A DNA stretch of 64,000 nt, taken from contig DASYKT010000027.1 in the NCBI GenBank assembly GCA_035995185.1, positions 1-64,000 of the forward strand, in the 5' to 3' direction. Numbering within the stretch: position 1 is the stretch's first letter; the number at the start of each line of letters is the position of its first letter. Shown one piece after another: positions 1 through 8,236 of this stretch. Source of the DNA: DASYKT01 sp035995185. GTDB lineage: Bacteria; Acidobacteriota; Blastocatellia; Pyrinomonadales; Pyrinomonadaceae. The notes under the pieces were generated by a model. It was not told the origin of the DNA, ran no database searches, and saw only the letters and a list, made by a program, of their open reading frames with translations. The position numbers and the translations under genes were made by a program.

Positions 1-99
1 CAGCTCGCCCTTTTCCACTTGCGAAACCACCCCCAACTTAAAAGCCAGTCCATAATCTCGCTGCGTTCGCTTAACTCTTTTATTAACTCTCGCTTCCAT
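1..99 (-). CDS. IS3-family transposase OrfA, N-terminal fragment (runs off window)
   Basis: The minus strand from an ATG at 97-99 reads an open frame of 33 codons to the window edge. It includes NKRVKRTQRDYGLAFKLGVV followed by SQVEKGEL, the typical start of IS3-family OrfA helix-turn-helix proteins, which bind the element ends. A purine-rich AAAGG lies about 12 bases upstream. Everything past residue 33 is outside the window, so it cannot be said whether the element is intact or whether an orfB with the DDE catalytic core follows. Confidence 0.65.
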   Translation of the reverse strand, partial: MEARVNKRVKRTQRDYGLAFKLGVVSQVEKGEL

Positions 100-141
100 A
101 AATAAGTCGCCTTTCTGTCAACTCATTTCAGGACGAGACAA
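1..141 (-). mobile_element. IS3-family insertion sequence, left fragment
   Basis: The first about 140 bases look like the end of an IS3-type element running off the window edge. On the minus strand the edge begins TGTCTCGTCCTGAAATGAG, starting 5'-TG as IS3 termini do, and is followed within about 40 bases by the start of an orfA-like gene. The element lies just beyond the terminator of the neighbouring gene, a harmless insertion site. The outer boundary near 140 is inferred; the direct repeat cannot be checked because the other end is missing. Confidence 0.6.
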
Positions 142-152
142 CTCTTTTATGT

Positions 153-180
153 AAAAAGCCCGGCAGATCACCGGGCTTTT
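153..180. terminator. Rho-independent terminator, bidirectional
   Basis: AAAAGCCCGG at 153-162 pairs with CCGGGCTTTT at 171-180 around an eight-base loop, giving a strong stem with T-runs on both strands. It follows the stop of the minus-strand gene at 206 and probably ends its transcript. Confidence 0.85.
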
Positions 181-205
181 GATTTCATTCGTAATTTTAA
201 TTTGG

Positions 206-814
206 CTAAGAATCCAGCTCGTCGAGCAGTTCCTGCGCATCTTCCGATTCATAATCGTAAGCCTGCTGTTCGAGGGCCAGGCGGACGATGCCGGAATAAA
301 GCGGATCATCGAGCAGTGGTATGAGTGCCGGGATAGGCATCAGCGCCAGGGCTTCCTGTGCCAAAGCGCGAATGGCGCCGTTAGTTGTCTGGCGGGCGAT
401 CTCGCAGATCTCACCTACCGAAAACCTGTCGCCGAGCACATTGGCAAGCACGTCGAGCTTGTCATAATCTTCGCGATTTAACGCGCGCTCGGCCAGCTGG
501 ATAAAGACCTCGGCCGATTCGGTTTGCGCTTCGAGCACATCGGCACAGGTTTTTGCCATCCGCTTTATTTCGGCCAGTTTTTTCGGATTTTTACGAACTT
601 TGGGATCGGCGGCCTGTTCATCCAGGGCGGTCAGCAGGCGGCTTAATTCCCAGTCCGCATGGGCGTCATATGAATAACTTTTGCTGAGGTTGGGGGCGGT
701 CGAACCGGTACTGCCCGTAACATTCTGCAGTGCGGCAACTATCATTTTGCGAGTCATTGGCCTGAGGCCCTCCCAGACACTGACAACTCGCGCTCCTAGA
801 TCTTTAATCGTCAT
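206..814 (-). CDS. Conserved alpha-helical protein of unknown function
   Basis: This 202-residue protein has no signal peptide or membrane segment. It is predicted mostly helical, rich in Ala, Leu and Glu, with a weak HEAT-like pattern in the last 80 residues (several Leu-Ala-x-x-Ala-Leu blocks). The C-terminus is acidic. I do not recognise a family. It is monocistronic: its start at 814 faces a repeat-rich spacer and its stop is followed by a good terminator. A role in binding another protein is only a guess from the helical-repeat look. Confidence 0.7.
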   Translation of the reverse strand: MTIKDLGARVVSVWEGLRPMTRKMIVAALQNVTGSTGSTAPNLSKSYSYDAHADWELSRLLTALDEQAADPKVRKNPKKLAEIKRMAKTCADVLEAQTESAEVFIQLAERALNREDYDKLDVLANVLGDRFSVGEICEIARQTTNGAIRALAQEALALMPIPALIPLLDDPLYSGIVRLALEQQAYDYESEDAQELLDELDS

Positions 815-866
815 CTTCTATTTTATAGGGTAGCACAGGACTAAAAAACAGTGAATAGCCGATCGT

Positions 867-993
867 AGGAGTCGTGAGAGTCTTGGGAGTCGAGCGTCTT
901 GAGAGTTTCTCGGGACTTTTTGGACTTTTCCGGACTCTCTGGGCTCTCAGGACTCCCCGGACTCCCCAGACTCTCCAGACTCTCTGGGCTCCA
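867..993. repeat. Degenerate period-9 array in inverted arrangement
   Basis: From 912 to 993 about nine near-identical units of nine bases follow one another (GGACTCCCC and variants; one unit has ten bases). From about 867 to 906 similar units appear in the opposite sense (GAGTCNNGG). The two halves could fold on each other, and the minus strand is G-rich enough for a two-tier quadruplex. The array supplies the last residues (ESGESGES) and the stop codon of the gene at 947-1306. Confidence 0.8.
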
Positions 994-1306
994 GGATCCG
1001 TTCTTCCAGTTCGCTGCGTATATCATTGCGGGCCTCTTCGTCCTGCTCAGCCTCAAAAACCTCTACTAAAGCAAAAGGAGCGTCGCCAAAAAGGCGAAGC
1101 TCCCATGCTTCTCTATCTTTACCGGAAGCGCGCGAAAACCACGCCGCGTCCTTTCCGAATCCAACTATCTCTACCGCGCCGAATAATTCCTGAACCGACC
1201 CCCCCAGATCGTGCCGGCTCTCTTCGCTCAACAAGACCCGCCGCAGCGTCCAGCCATGCTTTTTATAGAGTTTCAGCGTCTCAAGAATATTTTCAGCCCG
1301 CGGCAT
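947..1306 (-). CDS. Small conserved protein with repeat-derived C-terminus
   Basis: A 119-residue cytoplasmic protein of unknown function. Residues 1-100 look like a compact alpha/beta domain (it starts MPRAENILETLKLYKKHGW; an acidic stretch lies near residue 85). The final 15 residues are a Glu-Ser-Gly repeat encoded by the period-9 DNA array. Start 1306 lies three bases after the stop of the upstream lipoprotein gene, so the two are surely co-transcribed. The natural C-terminus may have been lost when the array arose. Confidence 0.7.
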   Translation of the reverse strand: MPRAENILETLKLYKKHGWTLRRVLLSEESRHDLGGSVQELFGAVEIVGFGKDAAWFSRASGKDREAWELRLFGDAPFALVEVFEAEQDEEARNDIRSELEERILEPRESGESGESGES

Positions 1307-1309
1307 TTA

Positions 1310-2032
1310 TTACTTCTGCTGATTAGCCAGCGGCTGGCCCGGCCTCTTCAGCGGTTTTTCGATCTTTTCATTCGGAACCGGCACGGCCTTGAAAGTATTG
1401 CCGTTTGCCCCATTCTTATTGGCCATCGGATTGATGGGCAAGTTTCCTAAACCGCGCGCATTTGCGTTTTCCTGTTCGCGCACGCTCTGCGGAGTGCCCA
1501 CTTTTTTGATCTTGCCGAAAAACAGATCGCCAAGCGCCAATTTCCATCCATTCCCTTCTTTAATAAAGGGGATATCGTCCCAGGTATTCTTGGCTGTTTT
1601 TACTTCCATCGAGGCAGTAATGCCGTCATCCGAGATCCGCAGGTCGCGGGTTTGCGGCATTTTTTCCTGCATGGCGGTTTCGGTAAAACCATTCTTGTAA
1701 GATTCGGCGCAGGATTTTTTGTAGCTATTGGCGGTAAATTGCGCCAGCTCACGGGTCGCTTTCGAAGAGATCTGCTTCACCCCGTCGGTGTCGCCTCTTT
1801 TCACTGCTTCAAACAAAAAAGTATAGGCCTCGATCGGAGAATTGATCGCCACCGCGGGCTCGCCGCCGCCTTCCGCGCATTCGCCGCCGGAGTGCGGCAC
1901 GCGGCCGACGCTGTTGTCGGCATTGGCGGGCGTCGAATTAATGGCCTGTCCGGTAGTGCCGGCACAGCCCGTAAGGCCGGCCAGGCACAAAGAAAGAATA
2001 ACGAATATCAATAAAAATGCTGTTTTGCTCAT
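1310..2032 (-). CDS. Lipoprotein with NTF2-like domain
   Basis: The N-terminus has a hydrophobic signal ending in a lipobox (LTGC), so the mature protein should be lipid-anchored. A low-complexity linker follows. Then comes an about 120-residue region (from SPIEAYTFLFEAVKRGD to a Trp-Lys-Leu core) that resembles the DUF4878/NTF2-like fold common in secreted acidobacterial proteins. The C-terminus is rich in Asn and Pro. I place the start at 2032 because AGGA sits six bases before that ATG; an ATG at 2038 directly abuts the AGGA. It is the first gene of a two-gene operon with the small protein that follows. Function is unknown. Confidence 0.75.
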   Translation of the reverse strand: MSKTAFLLIFVILSLCLAGLTGCAGTTGQAINSTPANADNSVGRVPHSGGECAEGGGEPAVAINSPIEAYTFLFEAVKRGDTDGVKQISSKATRELAQFTANSYKKSCAESYKNGFTETAMQEKMPQTRDLRISDDGITASMEVKTAKNTWDDIPFIKEGNGWKLALGDLFFGKIKKVGTPQSVREQENANARGLGNLPINPMANKNGANGNTFKAVPVPNEKIEKPLKRPGQPLANQQK

Positions 2033-2307
2033 AATCATCCTAGTAAAGAATTTTTGTAAGTATATACAAAATCTCTCCGGTAGCTAAATCTAAAACGCCC
2101 TGATCTTACCCGCCCCGGCCGCTTTCTTTTCCCTTGGGGCCCGGACGACCCTGAAACAAAAATTCCATAAAATCATAAAAAAGTGTAGTTTGATAGTGAA
2201 AAAGGCTTAAAAGTTTATTACACTAATGGGAGTCCTTACACAGTTTAAGAATTTAATGATTTTTAGCGACACCCCCGGGCTTATTTAGGTTTTTCTGGTC
2301 TCGAACG

Positions 2308-3150
2308 ATGAAAGTCTGTCCAAAATGTCACTCCAGCTTTACGGATGAAACGTTGAGTTTTTGCCTCACGGACGGCTCTCCGCTTGTTCATACGGACGCG
2401 AATCCGGACTTTTCATCCACGGAATTTTCCGATGCCGATACGGTCTTTGACCGCGAGCCTACCCTGGCCGGCTCTTTTGCCAACCCCACCACGACACATT
2501 TCGCGGCCCAGCAAACCCAGGTACTGGAGGCCAAGCCAAGATCATCCAAAACTTTGCCATACCTGGTCGTGGCGCTTTTGATCGTGGCCGGCGGCGGCGT
2601 CGCGGTCTGGTGGTATTTCCGTGACAGTATTCGCGAGATCTACAATCCGCCCAAAGTGGTGATCGCGTCTTCGGAAGCTAAAAAGCTCATCTCGCCGCTG
2701 ACCGCGGAGCAAACCGCCCAGATACAAAAAGAGGTAGAGGATTTTCTTAACTCGTGGAAAAATTCGATCGAAAAACGCGATATCAACGACCAGATGCGCC
2801 ACTATGCCAAGACGCTGGAAATTTTTTATCGCGACAGCGGCAAGGACCAGAACAGCGTGCGGGCCGAGCGGCTAAAAGCGATCGAGCGGTATGACGCATT
2901 GAACCTGTATCTGACAAAGATCGAGGTGACGCCTGAATCGGATCGTTTTGCCAAGGTCGTCTTTGATAAGAACTGGGTCTTTCGCGGAAAAGACAGGTTT
3001 TCATCCGGCGCGGTGCAGCAGGAAATGGGCCTGGTCAAAAGCGACGGCAAATGGTATATCGTGATCGAAAGAGATCTGCAGATATACAATATGAACAACA
3101 GCCAAAATCCCGCCGGCTCTAATGCCGCGAATGTTAATGCCAACCAATGA
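2308..3150 (+). CDS. Zinc-ribbon, single-helix membrane protein with NTF2-like domain
   Basis: A 280-residue protein in three parts. An N-terminal zinc ribbon has CPKC near residue 4 and a degenerate second half (FCLTDGSPL). A transmembrane helix lies near residues 90-110 (YLVVALLIVAGGGVAVWWYF). An about 130-residue extracytoplasmic domain, with Trp-Lys-x-Ser and Trp-Tyr-Ile-Val motifs, is typical of NTF2-like proteins. This layout is common in Acidobacteria and its role is unknown. The stop overlaps the next start (ATGA), so it leads a three-gene operon with the GNAT and dehydrogenase genes. Confidence 0.75.
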   Translation: MKVCPKCHSSFTDETLSFCLTDGSPLVHTDANPDFSSTEFSDADTVFDREPTLAGSFANPTTTHFAAQQTQVLEAKPRSSKTLPYLVVALLIVAGGGVAVWWYFRDSIREIYNPPKVVIASSEAKKLISPLTAEQTAQIQKEVEDFLNSWKNSIEKRDINDQMRHYAKTLEIFYRDSGKDQNSVRAERLKAIERYDALNLYLTKIEVTPESDRFAKVVFDKNWVFRGKDRFSSGAVQQEMGLVKSDGKWYIVIERDLQIYNMNNSQNPAGSNAANVNANQ

Positions 3151-3641
3151 CGCCCGCTCCGGAAATAATTTTTCGTTCCGCAACTAATAAGGACGCCGGG
3201 CAAATAAAAAAGATCGTCTACGGTGTGCTGGAAGAATATGGCCTGGTCCCGGAACCGGGCGGCACCGACGCCGACCTTGAAGATATCGATAAAAATTATT
3301 TACAGCGCGGCGGTGTTTTTGAGGTACTCCAAGACACAAGCGGAAATATAATGGGAACCGTCGGGCTTTATCCGATTGACGCCGAGGATCCAAAAACACA
3401 AAAAACAGTCGAACTGCGCAAGATGTATTTTCTTCCCGCTTTGCGCGGGCAAGGATGGGGCAAGAAAACCTTGACGCGAATGATCGAGCGCGCCCGCGAA
3501 CTCAGTTTTAAACGCATTACTCTGGAAACCCACAGCTCGTTAAAAGAAGCGATCGGTTTGTATAAAAGCTTTGGCTTTGCGGAGTCCTGCGAAGGCAAAC
3601 ATTCCGCGCGCTGCGATCAGACTTTCTCTTTGGAATTATGA
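3147..3641 (+). CDS. GNAT-family N-acetyltransferase
   Basis: This 164-residue protein fits the GCN5-related acetyltransferase fold. Beta-strand four ends in ELRKMYFLPALRG and is followed by the acetyl-CoA pyrophosphate loop RGQGWGKK. The C-terminal half has the usual YKSFGF motif. The acceptor substrate cannot be read from the sequence. It overlaps its neighbours by four bases on both sides (ATGA junctions at 3147 and 3638), so translation of the three genes is probably coupled. Confidence 0.88.
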   Translation: MTPAPEIIFRSATNKDAGQIKKIVYGVLEEYGLVPEPGGTDADLEDIDKNYLQRGGVFEVLQDTSGNIMGTVGLYPIDAEDPKTQKTVELRKMYFLPALRGQGWGKKTLTRMIERARELSFKRITLETHSSLKEAIGLYKSFGFAESCEGKHSARCDQTFSLEL

Positions 3642-4609
3642 AAGCGCTCCGTTTTGAAAACAACAAATTGAGCCTGGCGGATGTCGCCGAGCCGCGAGCG
3701 GAAAACGAAGCGCTCGTTCGGGTGACGATGTCCGGTATCTGCAACACCGATCTTGAGATCGTGCGCGGCTACGCCGGGTTTTCCGGAACGATCGGACATG
3801 AATTTGTCGGCGTAGTGGAGCGTGCGGACGACGCGCCGCACTTAGTTGGAAAACGCGTGGTCGGCGAAATAAACGCGGGCTGCGGAAAATGTGCTCTGTG
3901 TCTGGCGGGTGACCCGCGCCACTGCCCGGACCGGACCGTGCTTGGCATTGTCGGGCGCGACGGCGCTCATGCCGAATTTCTCAACCTTCCCGCGCGTAAC
4001 CTGCTCGAAGTTCCCGCCGGAGTCACCGACGAGCAAGCTGTCTTTACCGAACCACTCGCCGCGGCGTTTGGCATCACCGAGCAATTAAAGCCCATGACCG
4101 AAGACAGGATCGCCGTCATCGGCGACGGCAAGCTGGGTATTCTCTGCGCGCAGGCGCTGGCCATCGTAAATCCAAACGTGACGCTGATCGGAAAACACAA
4201 GGAAAAATTAAAGCTCGTGGAAGATCGCGGGATCGAAAGTCTGCTGCTGCCGGAAACTGAAAAGATCAAGCGAGGTTTTGGCGTGCCTGGTTTTGATGTG
4301 GTGGTCGAAGCGAGCGGTTCCGAGAGCGGTTTCGCACTTGCGCTCGATCTGCTGAGGCCCCGCGGCAAGCTGGTTTTAAAATCCACCTTTCACGGCGAAT
4401 CGAAATGGCCCGCCTGGCGGGTGGTGGTAGACGAGATAACGATCATCGGTTCGCGCTGCGGCCGGTTTGCGCCCGCCCTCGAACTCCTGCGCAATGGCCA
4501 GGTAGATGTGAAAAGCCTGATCAGCGAAGAATTTAGCTTATCTTCCGGCCTCGGCGCCATGAATCGCGCCGCCGAAAAAGACGTGATGAAAGTACTGTTA
4601 AAGCCGTAG
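3638..4609 (+). CDS. Zinc-dependent medium-chain alcohol dehydrogenase
   Basis: A 323-residue medium-chain dehydrogenase/reductase. Catalytic zinc ligands are present at C35 and H54-E55, and the structural zinc cluster is complete at C82, C85, C88 and C96. The nucleotide-binding fold starts around residue 155 with a degenerate glycine motif (AVIGDGKLGILCAQ). The family oxidises alcohols or polyols with NAD(P)+. The protein is slightly short for the family and the substrate is unknown. It is the last gene of the operon and is followed by a large inverted repeat. Confidence 0.85.
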   Translation: MKALRFENNKLSLADVAEPRAENEALVRVTMSGICNTDLEIVRGYAGFSGTIGHEFVGVVERADDAPHLVGKRVVGEINAGCGKCALCLAGDPRHCPDRTVLGIVGRDGAHAEFLNLPARNLLEVPAGVTDEQAVFTEPLAAAFGITEQLKPMTEDRIAVIGDGKLGILCAQALAIVNPNVTLIGKHKEKLKLVEDRGIESLLLPETEKIKRGFGVPGFDVVVEASGSESGFALALDLLRPRGKLVLKSTFHGESKWPAWRVVVDEITIIGSRCGRFAPALELLRNGQVDVKSLISEEFSLSSGLGAMNRAAEKDVMKVLLKP

Positions 4610-4658
4610 TTATAATGGCTTGAGCCCCGCTTTCAGGCTGCTTCTCTGAATATATTTT

Positions 4659-4766
4659 AAGAGCGGGTGCAAGCAACCCTTCCCGACTGTAAATTAACCA
4701 GATTTAGATCTTACCTTTCAAGTTGAACTACCCTCAGGTTGGGAAGGGTTGCTTGCACCCGCTCTT
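4659..4766. repeat. Long inverted repeat with 26-bp perfect arms
   Basis: AAGAGCGGGTGCAAGCAACC begins at 4659, and the arm runs to 4684. It is matched exactly, in reverse complement, by 4741-4766, around a 56-base AT-rich loop. No ORF fits inside. It sits between the dehydrogenase and htrA. It may act as a terminator or be a non-autonomous mobile element; the arm motif AAGAGCGGGTG recurs at 33582-33592. Confidence 0.85.
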
Positions 4767-4891
4767 GTCCCAAGAAATCTATAAAAACAGTCAGCTAAAG
4801 CGTGAACTCTGAACATGGACTCTAAACTTATGATTGGCTATACTTATTATCTGTCGGAATTTCGATAAATTTAGTTGAAGGCGCTTGTATT

Positions 4892-6460
4892 ATGGCTATC
4901 AAAGAAAACTTGGGACTATTGGAAAAACGTATCGTGCAAAAACTTGCGGTATTTATTTTGGTTTTGTCGGTCGGGCTTCTGACTGCCGGGGGTTTTCTGG
5001 GCTATTTACTGGCCGGACGCAGTGCCAAAGCCACTGAAGCGCCCGAATCGGCGCTTACCGCCGAGTATCTTTCCGCATCGTTTGCCGAAGTCGCCAAATC
5101 GGTCGAACCGGCCGTGGTCAATATCGACACCAAAGGCAAAATTCCTGAGGTTGCCGTAAAACCGTCCCAAGGCGATGAAAAAGGCGACAAGGAACTTTAC
5201 GATTTTCTGCAAAAGCAATTCTCGCCGCGTCCGGTGTATGGCGTGGGCAGCGGTTTTATCGTCGATCCGAAGGGCTATATTTTAACCAACAACCACGTTA
5301 TCTCGGATTCATCGCGCATTACCGTTCGCCTGCAAAACGGCGAAGAATACATCGGGACCGTGGTCGGTACTGACGAGGAAACGGACCTGGCCGTGGTCAA
5401 GGTAAATGCGGGCCGCGATCTGCCGGCGGTCAAACTGGGAGATTCAAATGCCGTGCAGGTCGGCGATTGGGTGCTGGCGATCGGTTCTCCTTTCGGCCTC
5501 GCGCAAAGCGTCACGGCCGGCATCATTTCACAACTGGGGCGTGAGACGCCGGGCGGCACCGTTTTCAGAAAATTTATTCAAACCGACGCCGCGATCAATA
5601 AAGGAAATTCCGGCGGGCCGCTGGTAAACATGCGCGGTGAAGTGATCGGAATAAATTCGCAGATCGCTTCGGTAACGGGCGATTTTAACGGCATCGGTTT
5701 CGCGCTACCTTCAAACGAAGTAGCTTTTGTCTACCAGCAAATTCTCGCCGAGGGCAAAGTAAAACGCGGCTATCTGGGCGTCAATCTGGAATCTATCCGG
5801 CCTGAATTTGGCAAGGTCTATGAAATGCCCGATCTGAAGGGCGCTATGGTAGTAAATGTTCAGGACAAGCAAAGTCCGGCAGGCAAAGCCGGAATTCAAC
5901 CGGGCGATATCGTTACCGAGATCGACGGGAAACCGGTGATAGGTTCGCAGGACCTGATCTCGAAGATCGCGTCTATAGCACCGGACCGGCAGGTCAGCTT
6001 AACTTACTATCGAGAGATCAATGCGAAACTGGAAAAAAGCTCGGTGATGGTAAAACTGGGCGAGCGGCCGAATACCAGCTTAACGACAGCAGAGACACCC
6101 GACGCTCCGAAAAAAATGACGCCGGGCGCCGCCGATACAAAACCCTGGGGACTTAACGTGACCGAACTCACGCCGCAGGCCGCAGTTACTTCCAAATGGG
6201 AAGGCTTAAAAGGCGTCGTGGTAAAAGGCATCGACCCGGCGAGTTTCCTGGCTGACGTCGGCGACGACAATGGGCAAAATATGCTGCTGCAGGGCGACCT
6301 GATCCAGGGTGTGAATCGGACACCGGTAAAAAACATCGCTGAATTCACCGCGCTGGTGGGCAAACTGAAAACCGGCGATGCGGTGGTGCTGCAAATTTCA
6401 CGCTTCGACTCGCGTGCGCAAAAAGCGGTGTCGCGGCTGGTGCAGTTTACGGTTCAGTAA
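4892..6460 (+). CDS. HtrA/DegP-family serine protease with two PDZ domains
   Basis: This 522-residue envelope protease has an N-terminal membrane anchor (about residues 16-41). A trypsin-like domain carries the triad H135 (TNNHV), D165 (DEETDLAVV) and S240 (GNSGGP). A first PDZ domain lies around 285-375 and a degenerate second one around 410-515. The family degrades or refolds damaged proteins outside the cytoplasm. The gene is monocistronic, between two inverted repeats. No CIRCE-type operator is visible upstream. Confidence 0.95.
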   Translation: MAIKENLGLLEKRIVQKLAVFILVLSVGLLTAGGFLGYLLAGRSAKATEAPESALTAEYLSASFAEVAKSVEPAVVNIDTKGKIPEVAVKPSQGDEKGDKELYDFLQKQFSPRPVYGVGSGFIVDPKGYILTNNHVISDSSRITVRLQNGEEYIGTVVGTDEETDLAVVKVNAGRDLPAVKLGDSNAVQVGDWVLAIGSPFGLAQSVTAGIISQLGRETPGGTVFRKFIQTDAAINKGNSGGPLVNMRGEVIGINSQIASVTGDFNGIGFALPSNEVAFVYQQILAEGKVKRGYLGVNLESIRPEFGKVYEMPDLKGAMVVNVQDKQSPAGKAGIQPGDIVTEIDGKPVIGSQDLISKIASIAPDRQVSLTYYREINAKLEKSSVMVKLGERPNTSLTTAETPDAPKKMTPGAADTKPWGLNVTELTPQAAVTSKWEGLKGVVVKGIDPASFLADVGDDNGQNMLLQGDLIQGVNRTPVKNIAEFTALVGKLKTGDAVVLQISRFDSRAQKAVSRLVQFTVQ

Positions 6461-6510
6461 TTTAGGTTTATTATTACTGATTCGGTCTGGCTTTGTTTAA
6501 TAAGTCATTG

Positions 6511-6581
6511 TTAGCCACTAATTACACAAATAGCACGAATAAGAATATTTAATTCGTGTTATTTGTGTAATTAGCGGCTAA
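6511..6581. repeat. Inverted repeat, TAATTACAC/AGCACGAAT family
   Basis: About 30-base arms (TTAGCCACTAATTACACAAA onwards) pair with the 6551-6581 segment with few mismatches around a short AT loop. A close relative lies at 57443-57508. It occupies the 3' flank of htrA and could fold into a transcript-ending hairpin. Confidence 0.85.
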
Positions 6582-6679
6582 CAGTGAATGCCTGGTCTAT
6601 CCCCCTGATAAGAAAAGGCTTATAGGCAAAGCAACTGACTATATTTATTACCAATTTACTGATAACTGATTATTGAATT

Positions 6680-8230
6680 ATGGCTAAAGCACAACCGGCA
6701 AAAATATCATCTGCTAAAATTACTAAAAAAACTTCAACTAAAACTTATTACAATTACATCGGCGGCGAGTGGGTAAAGGCCGCTTCCGGCGAATGGTTTG
6801 AAAATCTTAATCCGGCGGACACTTCGGATGTGGTCGGACGTTTTCCGCGTTCAAACGCGGAAGATGTCGATAAAGCTGTCGCCGCCGCTAAATCGGCCGC
6901 CGACCGTTGGCGTCTGACCCCGGCTCCGAAACGCGCTGAGCTTCTCTTCAAGCTCGGCGAGATCCTGCGCAAAAATAAAGACGCCTATACCCGCGATATG
7001 ACCCGCGAAATGGGCAAGGTTTTAAAGGAAGCGGGCGGCGACGTTCAGGAAGCCATCGACTGCACTTATTACACTGCCGGCGAAGGCCGCCGTTTGCACG
7101 GATTTACCACGCCGGCGGAAATGCCCAACAAGTTTGCGATGTGCGTGCGCCAGCCGGTCGGCATCTGCGGGCTGATCACGCCGTGGAATTTTCCGATGGC
7201 GATACCGAGCTGGAAACTTATTCCTGCCCTGGTGTGCGGCAATACCGTCGTCATCAAATCCGGTGAAGACGTGCCGCTTTCAACCATCAACCTGGTCAAG
7301 GCTTGCGAAGAAGCCGGAATTCCGAAAGGCGTGGTCAATGTCATCAACGGCTTTGGCCCGGATGCCGGTTCGCCGCTGACCAATCACAAGGACGTAAGGT
7401 TGATCTCATTCACCGGCTCGACGCAGACCGGCCGCGTAGTAGCCGAAGCCTGTGCCGCGCGCAACGCTATCGTCTCGCTCGAGATGGGCGGAAAGAATGC
7501 CATCATTGTGATGGACGACGCCGATATCGATAACGCCGTAGAAGGTTCTCTCTGGGGAGCTTTTGGCACCAGCGGACAGCGCTGTACGGCTTCGTCGCGG
7601 TTGGTAGTTCACAAAAAGATCTACAAAAAGTTTGTCGCGAAATTGGTCGAAAAAGTTAAACAGCTTCGTGTCGGTAACGGTCTGGACGGGAAAACCGAAA
7701 TGGGCCCGGTCATCAACCAAAAAGCCGTGGATAAGATCATGGGCTATATTGACATCGGTAAGAATCAGGACAAGGCCACGCTCGCTTGCGGCGGGAATCA
7801 GCTGACTAACGGCGCGTATAAAAAAGGCTTCTTTATCGAGCCGACCGTTTTCAGCGACGCTTCACCGAAAATGCGTATTTCTCAAGAGGAAATCTTCGGC
7901 CCTGTGACCACGGTCATTCCGTTTTCGACGCTCGATGAAGCGATCAAGATCGTCAACGGCGTGCAGTACGGACTGTCTTCGGCAATTTACACTCAGGATG
8001 TGAATCAGGCTTTTCACGCCATGCAGGAACTTTACACCGGTATCTGCTACATCAATTCCGCTACCATCGGCGCCGAGGTCCACCTGCCTTTCGGCGGAAC
8101 TAAAGGCACCGGCAACGGCCATCGCGAAGCAGGCACGCAGGTGCTCGATATCTTTAGCGAATGGAAATCGATCTACGTAGATTACTCCGGCAAACTCCAA
8201 AAGGCCCAAATCGATGAGGTAGAGATCTGA
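6680..8230 (+). CDS. NAD(P)-dependent aldehyde dehydrogenase
   Basis: A 516-residue ALDH-superfamily enzyme. It has PWNFP (N170), cofactor-binding K193, general base E268 in LEMGGKN and nucleophile C302 in SGQRCTA. It oxidises an aldehyde to the acid. The C-terminal block HLPFGGTKGTGNGHREAG is complete. The first about 20 residues are Lys/Thr-rich and extra to the core. The substrate could be a semialdehyde, as in the ALDH7-type or ketoglutarate-semialdehyde branches, but this is not decided by the sequence. Confidence 0.93.
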   Translation: MAKAQPAKISSAKITKKTSTKTYYNYIGGEWVKAASGEWFENLNPADTSDVVGRFPRSNAEDVDKAVAAAKSAADRWRLTPAPKRAELLFKLGEILRKNKDAYTRDMTREMGKVLKEAGGDVQEAIDCTYYTAGEGRRLHGFTTPAEMPNKFAMCVRQPVGICGLITPWNFPMAIPSWKLIPALVCGNTVVIKSGEDVPLSTINLVKACEEAGIPKGVVNVINGFGPDAGSPLTNHKDVRLISFTGSTQTGRVVAEACAARNAIVSLEMGGKNAIIVMDDADIDNAVEGSLWGAFGTSGQRCTASSRLVVHKKIYKKFVAKLVEKVKQLRVGNGLDGKTEMGPVINQKAVDKIMGYIDIGKNQDKATLACGGNQLTNGAYKKGFFIEPTVFSDASPKMRISQEEIFGPVTTVIPFSTLDEAIKIVNGVQYGLSSAIYTQDVNQAFHAMQELYTGICYINSATIGAEVHLPFGGTKGTGNGHREAGTQVLDIFSEWKSIYVDYSGKLQKAQIDEVEI

Positions 8231-8236
8231 TACCTG

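Noticed and set aside
867..993. CRISPR array
   Set aside because: Units are nine bases with no spacers and no cas genes nearby.
841..1056. Minus-strand frame through the period-9 array
   Set aside because: It consists mostly of repeat-encoded Ser/Pro/Glu; the gene at 947-1306 uses the same DNA in another frame.
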